Source: an uncultured Eubacteriales bacterium
GTDB taxonomy: Bacteria > Bacillota > Clostridia > Oscillospirales > Oscillospiraceae
NCBI GenBank assembly: GCA_949293985.1
Contig: CASFFN010000021.1
Coordinates: forward strand, 1-44,187
Length of the DNA: 44,187 nt
Direction: 5' to 3'
The notes under the pieces: generated by a model
Told to the model about the DNA's origin: nothing
The model's input: the letters and a program-made list of their open reading frames with translations, nothing else
The model's database searches: none
Shown: positions 1 through 7,361 of the stretch, in pieces
How positions within the stretch are numbered: position 1 is the first letter of the stretch
Layout: every line of letters starts with the position of its first letter
Position numbers and translations under genes: made by a program

Positions 1-345
1 ATGGTGGGGGCATATTTCACCGTACCTGTTATTCTCTCCCCGCCGGTGAGGGTACCGCCATTTACAATCACTTCATGGCTGCCTGTATTCAAGCTGGCCC
101 CGTCCCCGATGGTCAGGCTCTCACCCTCACCGATCTCCAAATTCTCCTGCAAGGTCACACTGCCGTACACGGTGCCGCCAGTGCCGTTCCAGACGATGCC
201 GCCGGTACTTTCGCTACCTGTTCCGTACTGAATCGAAGTAGAAGAATTATTCGCAATCCCGCCGTTGGCCCGCACAATGGCATTGTTGCTGACGGTCACT
301 GTGGGTGTGCCGGAGACCGGAGCCAAACTGAAACCAGATATTAGC
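1..345 (-). pseudogene. Continuation of surface protein gene in a shifted frame, runs off left edge
   Basis: After the reading frame of the neighbouring signal-peptide ORF breaks up near position 340, a different minus-strand frame is open without a stop to position 1. Its translation keeps the same Ser/Thr/Gly/Asn-rich character: it reads VSGTPTVTVSNNAIV, then IQYGTGSESTGGIVWNGTGG, then an ENLEIGEGESLTIGDG stretch, the style of beta-helical secreted proteins of clostridia. There is no start codon context of its own, so I read it as the same gene displaced by one base. Either the gene is a frameshifted pseudogene or the base count near 340 is wrong; there is no homopolymer at the junction to suggest phase variation. 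Confidence 0.6.
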
Positions 346-990
346 ATTAACACTGGCGGTCAGACTGCCGCCGTTCACAGTCAGCGATACATCCGAGCCA
401 TCTTTGGCCTGCACTAAAACACCATTTTTGACAGCGCCATCAGCTGATGCAGTGACCTCGGCATTCTCGACACACAGGGCAGCATTGTTACCGTTGCTCT
501 GCACCTGGATGCCTTTCCAACTGCCGCTGACATTCAGACTGCCGCTGCCCGTGATGGTCAGGGTGGCATTGCCGACGGAAGTGGAAAGCAGATAAATCCC
601 CGTGCTGACATTTTCTATTGTACTGGCGCCCTCCAGATTGATAATCAACTCAGCATTCCCGCTCTGATTGAATACGCCAATGGCCGAGCCGGGGATGTAT
701 GTGCCACCTTGAATACTTTCATTGTAATCCAATCCTTTTTTAATAGTGGCGTTGTGCAGGATCAGGGTATTGGTGTCTGCGTTATAATGGATATAGTTGT
801 CCGAAGGCTGCGTTGCGCCTGCGCTTGTGACATTTCCATTACTGTCCGTTGTCCAGTAGCCAGTAGAAGATATTTGCACACCACCTACATAAAGCACCTG
901 TCCGCCTGGCGCAGCCGCCAGCGCCGTGGCAGGCAGCAGCCCTAAGCACAAAGCCAGAACCATGCACAGGCTTAAAATTCGTTTTTTCAT
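247..990 (-). CDS. Secreted surface protein, N-terminal part (frameshifted, partial)
   Basis: The product begins with a clear Sec signal peptide: MKKR, a hydrophobic core (residues 5-22) and an ALAAA cleavage region near residue 26. The mature part is rich in Thr, Ser, Asn and Gly and has a beta-solenoid look (TLILHNATI, LIINLEGASTIENVSTGIYL, LTITGSGSLNVSG), as in cell-surface adhesin-like proteins of gut Firmicutes. No catalytic motif is visible. The last 30 or so residues (after SVNANI) turn Arg/His/Gln-rich and out of character; this is where the true frame continues in the next frame to the left edge. The start is supported by AGGAGG about 7 bases upstream. The gene stands alone, with a possible promoter at 1062-1091. 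The function is unknown beyond export. Confidence 0.65.
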   Translation of the reverse strand: MKKRILSLCMVLALCLGLLPATALAAAPGGQVLYVGGVQISSTGYWTTDSNGNVTSAGATQPSDNYIHYNADTNTLILHNATIKKGLDYNESIQGGTYIPGSAIGVFNQSGNAELIINLEGASTIENVSTGIYLLSTSVGNATLTITGSGSLNVSGSWKGIQVQSNGNNAALCVENAEVTASADGAVKNGVLVQAKDGSDVSLTVNGGSLTASVNANIWFQFGSGLRHTHSDRQQQCHCAGQRRDCE

Positions 991-1061
991 CTCGTTACCT
1001 CCTCGTGTGCCCCGGGGCCTGACGGATTTCCCGTGCCGGAGCGCATTTTTTGTTGTGATAC

Positions 1062-1091
1062 ATTCCAGATATTTTTGAGAGCGTTTGTCAA
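1062..1091 (-). promoter_or_regulatory. Possible promoter of the surface protein gene
   Basis: Read on the minus strand there is a perfect TTGACA (1086-1091), 18 bases of spacer and TGGAAT (1062-1067) as a poor -10 box, about 70 bases before the start codon. The weak -10 box keeps confidence low. Confidence 0.35.
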
Positions 1092-1212
1092 ATTTGGGGG
1101 GAGTTCCATTACCGTCCCCTCAATATGAAAGCGTACCGTTTTATCCATTCCTCAACCTCCCATCGGCTGTCCCCAGCGGCAGAGCGCCGCCGTCAGGCGT
1201 TTTCTTATTCTT

Positions 1213-1374
1213 GGGAATCTCTGAACAAATCGTCTGCGGCCGGACAGCGGATCTTTTTCGCCATCCATGCAGAATGAAAAACAGGAAATACACAAAGTAT
1301 TCCGCTGTTTTCCATTCTTTTGTCTGACGAAAAACTCTTCCTGCCAGCTCTTGCCAATTTATTCAGAGCTTCCC
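1213..1374. repeat. MITE-like repeat, copy 1
   Basis: A 162-base non-coding element with terminal inverted repeats: left GGGAATCTCTGAACAAAT, right end complementary to GGGAAGCTCTGAATAAAT. An inner inverted pair (ACAGCGGA near 1244, TCCGCTGT near 1301) would let it fold into a long hairpin. Its first 98 bases match positions 15505-15602 with 7 mismatches and no gaps; it carries about 39 extra bases near its right end compared with that copy. It has no coding capacity, so any mobility would depend on a transposase elsewhere. The right terminus overlaps the end of the neighbouring membrane-protein gene and supplies its last codons and stop. Confidence 0.75.
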
Positions 1375-1695
1375 TTGTTTATCCTCCCTGAAAGAATTCG
1401 TTTTCTTCCGCTCCCGATATTTGATACACAGCACAGTGATAATGACGGCCGCGGTAAAGGAAATCACCCCTACCAGCACATATCCGCTCACATCCTCATG
1501 CAGCAGGACAGCGCCATATGCAGAAAGCGCGGCGGGGCGCCCGGAACCTGTAAACGCCCCAAGCGTTCCAACCAGCGAAACAGCCAGCAACAGGCACAAG
1601 GCAGACAGGCTGCAAAGCGTGCGCTTTTCTCGTCTGCGCTGTTTCTGACGAACCCGCTCTTTCACCAATCCGACACGGGTTGCCGTATCATACAT
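1363..1695 (-). CDS. Small two-helix membrane protein, paralogue of the sigma-linked protein
   Basis: This 110-residue protein has a strongly basic N-terminus (residues 10-25, RQKQRRREKR), a first membrane helix at about 27-47, an outside loop, a second helix at about 71-91 and a charged tail. It resembles the protein at 3104-3463 along its length: both have V.ERV-type basic heads, an LVG..GAF helix, and GY(V/I)..G...F...(I/V)TVLC.K before a basic tail containing FRE. I do not recognise the family. It lies downstream of the PrsW-like gene but behind its terminator. AGGAGG sits 7 bases before the ATG. The last residues GKL and the TGA stop are encoded by the terminal repeat of the MITE-like element, so the original C-terminus may have been replaced. 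It could be a second membrane partner of the sigma system. Confidence 0.65.
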   Translation of the reverse strand: MYDTATRVGLVKERVRQKQRRREKRTLCSLSALCLLLAVSLVGTLGAFTGSGRPAALSAYGAVLLHEDVSGYVLVGVISFTAAVIITVLCIKYRERKKTNSFREDKQGKL

Positions 1696-1810
1696 TCCGA
1701 TTGACCTCCTTTCCGAAAGACAGGCACGAAAAAGCCTTTCACTTATATAGGTACAAAAAATTCAAAAAACTCTCACCTAAAAATCAATTTTTTCAAAAAA
1801 TTTTTGGCGC

Positions 1811-1836
1811 AAAAAAGAGCCGCCATCTGGCGGCTC
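1811..1836 (-). terminator. Intrinsic terminator of the sigma/PrsW operon
   Basis: On the minus strand GAGCCGCC, a four-base loop, GGCGGCTC and then TTTTTT form a textbook terminator. The stem starts right at the stop codon of the PrsW-like gene. Confidence 0.85.
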
Positions 1837-2497
1837 AATGCGCGGTTTCTGTTCCGTTTTCCGTCTGGCCGGGAAGCGGCGAAAAAATTTTTTCCGCAAT
1901 CTTTCCCAGTACCACGGCCAGCACAGGCAGGGCGTAAGCCACATACCGCACCCAGCCGCCGTAAGCAATCAGCAGGTTATAAATGCCATGAAAGATCACG
2001 GCAACCCCCAGCAGGCCGCAGGTTCCGGCTACTTTCAGCCACCCACGCCGCCACACATACGCAAGCCCATAGCCCACAACGGCCCCGCAGACGATGTGCA
2101 TGGCTCCCGTTCCAAATCCCCGTACCAGCAGAAAGCCCAGGCGTTCCGCTCCATGCTGCATCAGGTAGCAGATATTTTCAAAGGTGGCAAACCCGGCGGC
2201 CACCGTGAGGACGGCGGGGCGTATCTTCTCCGGTTCCGGCTCGAATATCAGCAGGTAAAAAAGCAGGGGCAGAAGCTTGATAACTTCCTCCACCACCGGA
2301 GCGATTTCCACCGTGGCGTTGAATGCGGTTGCGTCGTAAAAGGCGGCAAAAAAGGTGTTCACATAAGCCGCCGCCAGACAAGCTCCCATGCCCGCAAAGG
2401 CGAAGAGGAAAAAGCGGAGATACTTCCGGCCCATACAGAAAGCGGCAACAAGAAGCGGAGCGGCGACACATACAAAGATATTTTCAATATAGGTCAT
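1835..2497 (-). CDS. PrsW-like intramembrane protease
   Basis: A 220-residue, multi-helix membrane protein with the signature of the PrsW family (glutamic-type intramembrane proteases related to CAAX proteases): EEVIK at residues 70-74 (EExxK), FATFE at 103-107 (FxxxE), and histidines in HIVCG (134) and FHGIYN (170) within helices. In Bacillus subtilis PrsW makes the first cut in the anti-sigma factor RsiW, freeing SigW. Here the gene is the last of four overlapping genes led by an ECF sigma factor; its start overlaps the preceding stop (ATGA). I infer that it cleaves a membrane protein of the same operon to release the sigma factor; the substrate is not shown by the sequence. The family call is fairly secure from the three motifs. 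Confidence 0.75.
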   Translation of the reverse strand: MTYIENIFVCVAAPLLVAAFCMGRKYLRFFLFAFAGMGACLAAAYVNTFFAAFYDATAFNATVEIAPVVEEVIKLLPLLFYLLIFEPEPEKIRPAVLTVAAGFATFENICYLMQHGAERLGFLLVRGFGTGAMHIVCGAVVGYGLAYVWRRGWLKVAGTCGLLGVAVIFHGIYNLLIAYGGWVRYVAYALPVLAVVLGKIAEKIFSPLPGQTENGTETAH

Positions 2498-3123
2498 GCC
2501 CGCACCGCCTTTCTCACCGCCGGAAACAGCGCAAGCATCGAGGCGGTCACGGCAAAGTCAAACCAGAAGTAGGGGTTTGCCAGCGTGTCGCCCGCCCAGG
2601 GATAGCTGGACAGCCACAGGCAGTTTTCCAGAGCAATATAGCCTATCATAACAAGGTGGAAAAACCGTTTGCCGGGATTCGGCCGCGGTTGTTTGCTTTG
2701 CCAGACAAGGCCCCGTATGGCAAGCCAGAGCATAGCGGCCATCAGCGCGCCGACAATCAGGTTATAAAGCGGGTCGCCGATACGGATAAAGTACGCCGTC
2801 AACGGTATTTCTACCGCCAAAGCGAGCCACGGCGTCCAGCTGCGCAGATTTTGTTCCTCCTTGTCCGCAAGGCTGTTTTGCAGCAGAAGTAAAAAGAGAA
2901 AGCAGCTGATCCACCCGATGTCCGACACATAGAACATGGGCGGCGCGTCTGTGACAAGAAGTGCGTAAAGCAGCCAGTAGAGCAGGCCGAACCCGAAACA
3001 GGCGTAAAAACAGCAGAGCAGGAAATAAGGCAGCCTGCGGCTTCGCAGATAGAACACCCCGGACAGGACGCTGCCGGACAGGGCGGCCAGTAATTGGGTT
3101 AGGTTATCGATGAACTCTACCAT
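2494..3123 (-). CDS. Seven-helix membrane protein of the sigma cassette, unknown function
   Basis: This 209-residue protein is almost entirely hydrophobic, with about seven predicted membrane helices (around 7-25, 32-57, 66-83, 96-113, 116-137, 152-172, 183-203) and short charged loops. I recognise no catalytic motif and no family. The start codon overlaps the 3' end of the preceding two-helix gene by 20 bases and has GGAGG in good position; its stop overlaps the ATG of the PrsW-like gene. Such tight coupling suggests that it works with the sigma factor and protease, perhaps as a membrane sensor or scaffold. That is inference from context only. Confidence 0.6.
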   Translation of the reverse strand: MVEFIDNLTQLLAALSGSVLSGVFYLRSRRLPYFLLCCFYACFGFGLLYWLLYALLVTDAPPMFYVSDIGWISCFLFLLLLQNSLADKEEQNLRSWTPWLALAVEIPLTAYFIRIGDPLYNLIVGALMAAMLWLAIRGLVWQSKQPRPNPGKRFFHLVMIGYIALENCLWLSSYPWAGDTLANPYFWFDFAVTASMLALFPAVRKAVRA

Positions 3124-3463
3124 CGCCGTCCTCCGTTTTCCCGTCCTTCTCCCGAAACGCTTTGCGCTTAAAGCACAGGACGGTCACGCACACGCCCAGC
3201 ACGAATGCCAAAAGTCCGATGACAATATAGCCGGCGGCGGCGCTGCCGCCGAAAATACTCGCTGCCGTTTCATATCCGGCGTAGTCTAAGGCAATCAGTT
3301 TTTCCGAAATGCCGGGCATGGCAAAAGCCGCGCCCACAATCCCGACAAGGCAGGCCGCCACCGAGGACAGCGCCACTATACGGTTTCTCCGCTGCCGCTT
3401 CCGCCGCTCAATTCGCGCCACACGACGCTTGACAGCGGCCACGCGTTCCTCATTACTCCGCAT
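3104..3463 (-). CDS. Two-helix membrane protein, candidate anti-sigma factor
   Basis: I start this 119-residue protein at the ATG (3461-3463) that overlaps the last 11 bases of the sigma gene; longer upstream starts would run through the sigma gene in another frame. It has a very basic cytoplasmic-type head (residues 12-28, KRRVARIERRKRQRR), membrane helices at about 29-49 and 78-97, a loop between them, and a charged tail. It resembles the protein at 1363-1695. It is not a recognisable zinc anti-sigma (no HxxxCxxC) or RsiW-like protein. Position directly after the sigma gene is where anti-sigma genes are usually found, and a PrsW-like protease follows, so a membrane-held sigma inhibitor is the natural hypothesis. 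The family is unknown to me. Confidence 0.6.
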   Translation of the reverse strand: MRSNEERVAAVKRRVARIERRKRQRRNRIVALSSVAACLVGIVGAAFAMPGISEKLIALDYAGYETAASIFGGSAAAGYIVIGLLAFVLGVCVTVLCFKRKAFREKDGKTEDGDGRVHR

Positions 3464-3995
3464 GGGTGATACCTTCCTTTTCCAAAAGTTCCCGCAGGCT
3501 TTGTTTGCCGCGATAGACCAAGTTTGTAATCTGCTTGATATTTTTCCCCATAATCTCAGCGGCTTCCCCATAGCTCAATTCCTCAAAATAGGTCAGATAC
3601 AGGGCTTCCCGATACGACCTATGCAGCCGCCCCATGCAAAGACGCAAAATACGGCTGCGCTCTTTGCTCTTCACCACTTCCTCGATTAGCGTTTCTCCCT
3701 CCGGTTCCTCCGTCAAATCTTCCAAGCTGAACACCGCACGCCGTTTGCTTTTATACCGCAGCGCCATGTGACGGGCCGCTTTGTAAAGATAGGCTTTCAG
3801 GCCGCCATCCCGGATATGCGGGCGTTTCGTCAGCAGATAAGAAAAAACATCGATCATCAAATCCTCGGCCTCATGAATATCGCTCAAGTAGCCGTCTATG
3901 TATAGGATCAGGGCGTCGCCGTATCGACTCATCAACGCCGCAAGCCCCGCCTCGTCGCCGTCCAGATAGCGGCGGTAAAGCTCTTCATCGGTCAA
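3453..3995 (-). CDS. ECF-type RNA polymerase sigma factor
   Basis: A 180-residue sigma-70 family protein with the compact ECF layout. Region 2 covers about residues 8-75 (LYRRYLDGDEAGLAALMSRY, then EAEDLMIDVFSYLL and the AYLYKAARHMALRY segment). Region 4 covers about 120-172, with YREALYLTYFEELSYGEAAE followed by a helix-turn-helix ending in KNIKQITNLVYRGKQSLREL. The start is TTG (3993-3995) preceded by AAGGAGG at good distance. It leads a four-gene overlapping operon with two membrane proteins and a PrsW-like protease, which suggests a membrane-stress regulon controlled by regulated proteolysis. A sigma-A-like promoter is seen about 240 bases upstream; I could not find an obvious autoregulatory ECF promoter. 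Confidence 0.85.
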   Translation of the reverse strand: MTDEELYRRYLDGDEAGLAALMSRYGDALILYIDGYLSDIHEAEDLMIDVFSYLLTKRPHIRDGGLKAYLYKAARHMALRYKSKRRAVFSLEDLTEEPEGETLIEEVVKSKERSRILRLCMGRLHRSYREALYLTYFEELSYGEAAEIMGKNIKQITNLVYRGKQSLRELLEKEGITHAE

Positions 3996-4201
3996 AACTG
4001 CCGCCTCCTTTTTTCTTTACCGGAATCTGCCGGATTTCCCGCTGCGCCGGGGGTTGCCCATGCCTGTCCGAAACAGGTCTCACCGGGAATACGGCCCTCG
4101 GAGTAATACGGACTGCCGGATACGCCCCATTCCCAAGAAGCCTCTTGTAAGCCTTTCAATCCCGCACCGCCTTTCATGGAAGAAGGGGATACCACTGTCA
4201 A
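3992..4201 (-). CDS. Doubtful small ORF upstream of the sigma gene
   Basis: A 69-codon frame with a TTG start fills most of the leader of the sigma operon, and its TGA stop overlaps the TTG start of the sigma gene (TTGA), the arrangement expected for translational coupling. The predicted peptide is Gly/Pro/Ser-rich with no signal peptide or membrane helix, and there is no good ribosome-binding site at its start. It may simply be open leader sequence. Confidence 0.2.
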   Translation of the reverse strand: MTVVSPSSMKGGAGLKGLQEASWEWGVSGSPYYSEGRIPGETCFGQAWATPGAAGNPADSGKEKRRRQF

Positions 4202-4231
4202 AATCTTTGAATATACGCCATTTCACAATGT
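3996..4231 (-). other. Long leader of the sigma operon
   Basis: If transcription starts from the promoter at 4232-4260, the sigma gene has an untranslated leader of roughly 230 bases. Apart from the doubtful ORF I see no strong hairpin or known riboswitch in it. Confidence 0.3.
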
Positions 4232-4260
4232 ATTATATACGAATACCGGCATACATTCAA
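4232..4260 (-). promoter_or_regulatory. Promoter of the sigma operon
   Basis: On the minus strand TTGAAT (4255-4260), 17 bases of spacer and TATAAT (4232-4237). This is a good housekeeping-type promoter facing the ECF sigma gene. Confidence 0.55.
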
Positions 4261-4296
4261 GTCTTGTTCAAAAGCACAAGATATACATACTTCGCA

Positions 4297-4325
4297 ATTT
4301 TGGCCGGATGATTCCGGCCAAAAAG
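4297..4325. other. Palindromic hairpin between trpS and the sigma operon
   Basis: TTTTGGCCGG, a six-base loop and CCGGCCAAAA form a near-perfect hairpin. It lacks a following T-run on either strand, so it is not a standard terminator; it may be a back-up terminator or insulator. Confidence 0.4.
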
Positions 4326-4395
4326 CCTGTTGCGGAATAACCCCCAAGCTTGTCCCTTTCGGCGGCGGCCGCATATCCTGCGGAAGCGGATAATC

Positions 4396-4445
4396 TGAAA
4401 AAGAAAAACTCTATGCAAACGGTTCGGCCATTCCCATAGAGTTTT
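4396..4445 (-). terminator. Probable trpS terminator
   Basis: On the minus strand an 11-base stem (AAAACTCTATG pairing with CATAGAGTTTT) is followed by TCTTTTT, about 90 bases after the trpS stop. A second inverted pair, GGCATAGG and CCTATGCC around 4465-4510, lies between it and trpS. Confidence 0.6.
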
Positions 4446-4530
4446 CTTGTTTTCCGCACACTTGGCATAGGTTCGTACTTTGCAATACTTCTTTACGCGC
4501 CTATGCCGGCGGTCTTTTTTCAAAGAGATA

Positions 4531-5544
4531 TTATCGGGCAATAAACCCAACCTTTTTATAAACTTTCCTCAGGGTCTTCTCCGCCACATAGGAAGCTTTT
4601 TCCGCACCGTTACGGTAAACGGATTCCAGGTAGGCTTTGTCCTTTAACAGCCGGAGGGTCTCCTCCCGGATGGGCCGCAGGGTCTCCACCACAGCCTCTC
4701 CCACCTTGGGCTTGAAAGCGCCATAGCCCTGACCCGCAAACTCCCTTTCGATTTCTTCAAAGGACTTTCCGGTGCAGGCGGAATAAATGGTCATCAGGTT
4801 TGCCACGCCGGGCTTGTTTTCCTTGTCATAGCGGACACAGTTCTCCGTGTCGGAATCGGTAATGGCCCGCTTAAACTGGCGCATAATGGTTTCCGGCGTA
4901 TCCATTACGAGGATCCGTCCCGTATCCTCATTTTCCGATTTGGACATTTTCGCCGTGGGATTGGTCAGGCTCATAATTCTGGCCCCCACCTTGGGCACAA
5001 AGGGCTCCGGAATTTTGAACACGTCCCCATACACGCCGTTAAACCGCCGGGCGATGGTGTGGCACAGCTCCACATGCTGTTTCTGGTCCTCGCCCACCGG
5101 AACCAAATCCGGCTGGTACAGCAGAATATCCGCCGCCATCAGGGACGGGTAGGTAAACAGGCCGCCGTTGATGTTTTCCGCGTTTTTAGCAGACTTGTCC
5201 TTGAACTGGGTCATACGGCTCAGTTCGCCGAACATGGCATAGCAGTTGAGCACCCAGCCCAGCTCTGCGTGCTGGCGTACATGGCTTTGGATAAACAGGG
5301 TGTTCTTCTCCGGGTCCAGCCCGCAGGCAATATACTGCGCCAGCTGCTCCAGGGTGCGGCGGCGAAGCTCCGCAGGGTTCTGACGAACCGTAATGGCGTG
5401 CAAATCCGCCATGAAATAAAAGCAGTCGTAAGAGTCCGCCCGCTCCGCCCAATTCTTAATGGCTCCCAGGTAGGAGCCCAGGGTCAGATCTCCGGAAGGC
5501 TTGATACCGGAGAGCATTCTCTTTTTGGTTGCAACTTCTTCCAT
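4531..5544 (-). CDS. trpS: Tryptophan--tRNA ligase
   Basis: This 337-residue class I aminoacyl-tRNA synthetase charges tRNA-Trp in the cytoplasm. The N-terminal ATP-binding signature appears as SGIKPSGDLTLGSYLGA (TrpRS form of HIGH, residues 12-28), the tryptophan-binding region includes FYFMADLHA, and the KMSKS loop is AKMSKSEN. The length is normal for bacterial TrpRS. I take the ATG at 5542-5544 (MEEVATKK), which has GAGG 8 bases upstream, rather than a 48-codon longer frame that would start inside the divergent gltX control region. It is transcribed divergently from gltX from a promoter at 5579-5607. No T-box is seen in the short leader. Confidence 0.95.
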   Translation of the reverse strand: MEEVATKKRMLSGIKPSGDLTLGSYLGAIKNWAERADSYDCFYFMADLHAITVRQNPAELRRRTLEQLAQYIACGLDPEKNTLFIQSHVRQHAELGWVLNCYAMFGELSRMTQFKDKSAKNAENINGGLFTYPSLMAADILLYQPDLVPVGEDQKQHVELCHTIARRFNGVYGDVFKIPEPFVPKVGARIMSLTNPTAKMSKSENEDTGRILVMDTPETIMRQFKRAITDSDTENCVRYDKENKPGVANLMTIYSACTGKSFEEIEREFAGQGYGAFKPKVGEAVVETLRPIREETLRLLKDKAYLESVYRNGAEKASYVAEKTLRKVYKKVGFIAR

Positions 5545-5578
5545 ATGGATGCCTCTTTTCCTTTTCTGTATCCCGAAT

Positions 5579-5607
5579 ATTCTACCACGGAACCCAGAAA
5601 AACGCAA
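5579..5607 (-). promoter_or_regulatory. trpS promoter
   Basis: On the minus strand TTGCGT (5602-5607), 17 bases and TAGAAT (5579-5584), ending about 35 bases before the trpS start codon. Confidence 0.5.
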
Positions 5608-5614
5608 TGTGAAA

Positions 5615-5644
5615 TTGACATTTCTCCCGGGTATGTGGTATATT
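5615..5644 (+). promoter_or_regulatory. gltX promoter
   Basis: Perfect TTGACA (5615-5620), an 18-base spacer and TATATT (5639-5644), ending 32 bases before the gltX ATG. It is back to back with the trpS promoter. Confidence 0.65.
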
Positions 5645-5676
5645 ATGGGGAGAATTTTGAGATAGAGGTATGTACT

Positions 5677-7317
5677 ATGGACTATCAAGCCTTAGCGCAA
5701 TTGCTGTTCCCCCATGTAACGGATACCCCGCAGTCCCTGGAAGAGCGCTTCCCTCCCAGAAATCTTCCGGAAGGGGCTGTCGTTACCCGGATGGCTCCCT
5801 CCCCCACCGGCTTCGTCCATCTGGGCAATCTGGTCCAGGGTCTGACCGCTGAGCGTATGGCCCACCAAAGCGGCGGCGTGCTGTTCCTTCGGGTGGAGGA
5901 CACCGACGCCAAGCGGGAGGTTCCCGGAGCCGTGGAGGTCCTGATTGACACTTTGAAGCACTATGGCATTCATTTTGATGAAGGCGCCTCTTTGCAGGGA
6001 GATGTGGGCGTTTACGGCCCCTACCGTCAGCGGCAAAGAGCGGATATTTACCATGTCTATGCCAAGCAGCTGGTCTTGCAGGGCATGGCCTACCCCTGCT
6101 TCAGTACCGAGGAGGAATTGTCCGCCATGCGGGAAAAGCAGGAGGCCAACAAGGAAACCACCGGTTATTATGGGCCCTATGCTATCTGGCGTGACCGCTC
6201 CCTGGAGGAGATTCAGGCCCAGCTGGATGCGGGAAAGCCCTGGGTGCTTCGCTTCCGCTCCACCGGCAGCATTGAAAATCAGTTCAAGTTTGACGACCTG
6301 GTGAAGGGTAAGCTCACCATTACGGAAAACAACATCGACCATGTGCTTCTCAAATCCGACGGAATCCCCACCTACCACTTTGCCCATGCGGTAGATGACC
6401 ACCTGATGCGCACAACCCATGTGGTACGGGGCGATGAGTGGCTGCCCACCCTCCCCTTCCACATTCAGCTTTTCAAGGCTCTTGGCTTCCGGCTTCCCAA
6501 GTATGTGCATATTGGGCCGCTGATGAAGATGGACGGCAGCTCTAAGCGCAAGCTGTCCAAGCGGAAGGACCCGGAGCTGGCACTGACCTACTACAAGGCA
6601 GAGGGCTTCCCGGTGGAGGCGGTCTATGAATATATCATGACCCTTCTCAACTCCAATTATGAGGACTGGCGCAGAGCCAATCCCACAGCTCCGGCTTCCG
6701 ATTTCAAATTCAGTCCCAAGAAGCTGAATCCTGCCGGCAACCTCTTTGACTACGCCAAGCTTACGGATGTCTCCAAAAACGAGATTGCCAAAATGGACGC
6801 GGAAAAGGTGTATACCCTGCTGCTGGAATGGGCCAAAGAGTTTGATACGGATTTTGCCGGAAAATTGGCCGCTGACAAGGAATACGCCCTGCGGATCCTT
6901 GCCATCGGCCGGGGCGGAAAAAAGCCCAGAAAAGATATGGCCACCTGGAAGGAAGCCAAGCCCTACATGGGCTTCTTCTATGACGAATATCTGGAAAAGC
7001 CGGACTTTGCCTTCCCCGATTCCATCGTGCGGGACGCCCTGGGGAGATTCCTCAAAACCTTCTCTCCGGAGGATGACGCCAATGTGTGGTTTGAAAAGGT
7101 CAAGGCCGTTACCTGCGATATGGGCTTTACTACGGATATGAAGGCCTACAAGGCAAATCCTGAGGCCTATCCCGGAACTGTGGCGGACATTTCCACCATC
7201 ATCCGTCAGGCCGTTACCGGCAAAACCAACTCCCCGGATCTTTACACCGTTATGCAGATTCTGGGCTACGACCGGACTGTGCAGCGGATTCAGGCAGTAC
7301 TGGACGCCCTGGTATAA
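5677..7317 (+). CDS. gltX: Glutamate--tRNA ligase
   Basis: A 546-residue class Ic synthetase that loads glutamate onto tRNA-Glu (and possibly tRNA-Gln; Clostridia often use a non-discriminating form, which the sequence alone does not settle). The HIGH motif is APSPTGFVHLGN near residue 42, followed by FLRVEDTDAKRE for glutamate and ATP recognition; the KMSKS equivalent is KLSKRKD near residue 290. The C-terminal anticodon-binding part ends in a typical amphipathic segment. It is somewhat longer than the usual 470-490 residues. The start is the ATG at 5677 with GAGGT 7 bases upstream; upstream open codons run through the promoter and were discarded. It is a single-gene transcript ending in a strong hairpin. 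Confidence 0.93.
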   Translation: MDYQALAQLLFPHVTDTPQSLEERFPPRNLPEGAVVTRMAPSPTGFVHLGNLVQGLTAERMAHQSGGVLFLRVEDTDAKREVPGAVEVLIDTLKHYGIHFDEGASLQGDVGVYGPYRQRQRADIYHVYAKQLVLQGMAYPCFSTEEELSAMREKQEANKETTGYYGPYAIWRDRSLEEIQAQLDAGKPWVLRFRSTGSIENQFKFDDLVKGKLTITENNIDHVLLKSDGIPTYHFAHAVDDHLMRTTHVVRGDEWLPTLPFHIQLFKALGFRLPKYVHIGPLMKMDGSSKRKLSKRKDPELALTYYKAEGFPVEAVYEYIMTLLNSNYEDWRRANPTAPASDFKFSPKKLNPAGNLFDYAKLTDVSKNEIAKMDAEKVYTLLLEWAKEFDTDFAGKLAADKEYALRILAIGRGGKKPRKDMATWKEAKPYMGFFYDEYLEKPDFAFPDSIVRDALGRFLKTFSPEDDANVWFEKVKAVTCDMGFTTDMKAYKANPEAYPGTVADISTIIRQAVTGKTNSPDLYTVMQILGYDRTVQRIQAVLDALV

Positions 7318-7360
7318 TAATAAGCCGTTCCGGGCTTTGTCCCGGAACGGCTTTGTTCTA
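7318..7360. terminator. Bidirectional terminator between gltX and the antiporter gene
   Basis: AAGCCGTTCCGGG (7322-7334), a six-base loop and the exact complement (7341-7353). It is followed by TGTTCTATTTATTT on the plus strand and by ATTATTATA on the minus strand, so it can serve both convergent genes. Confidence 0.8.
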
Positions 7361-7361
7361 T

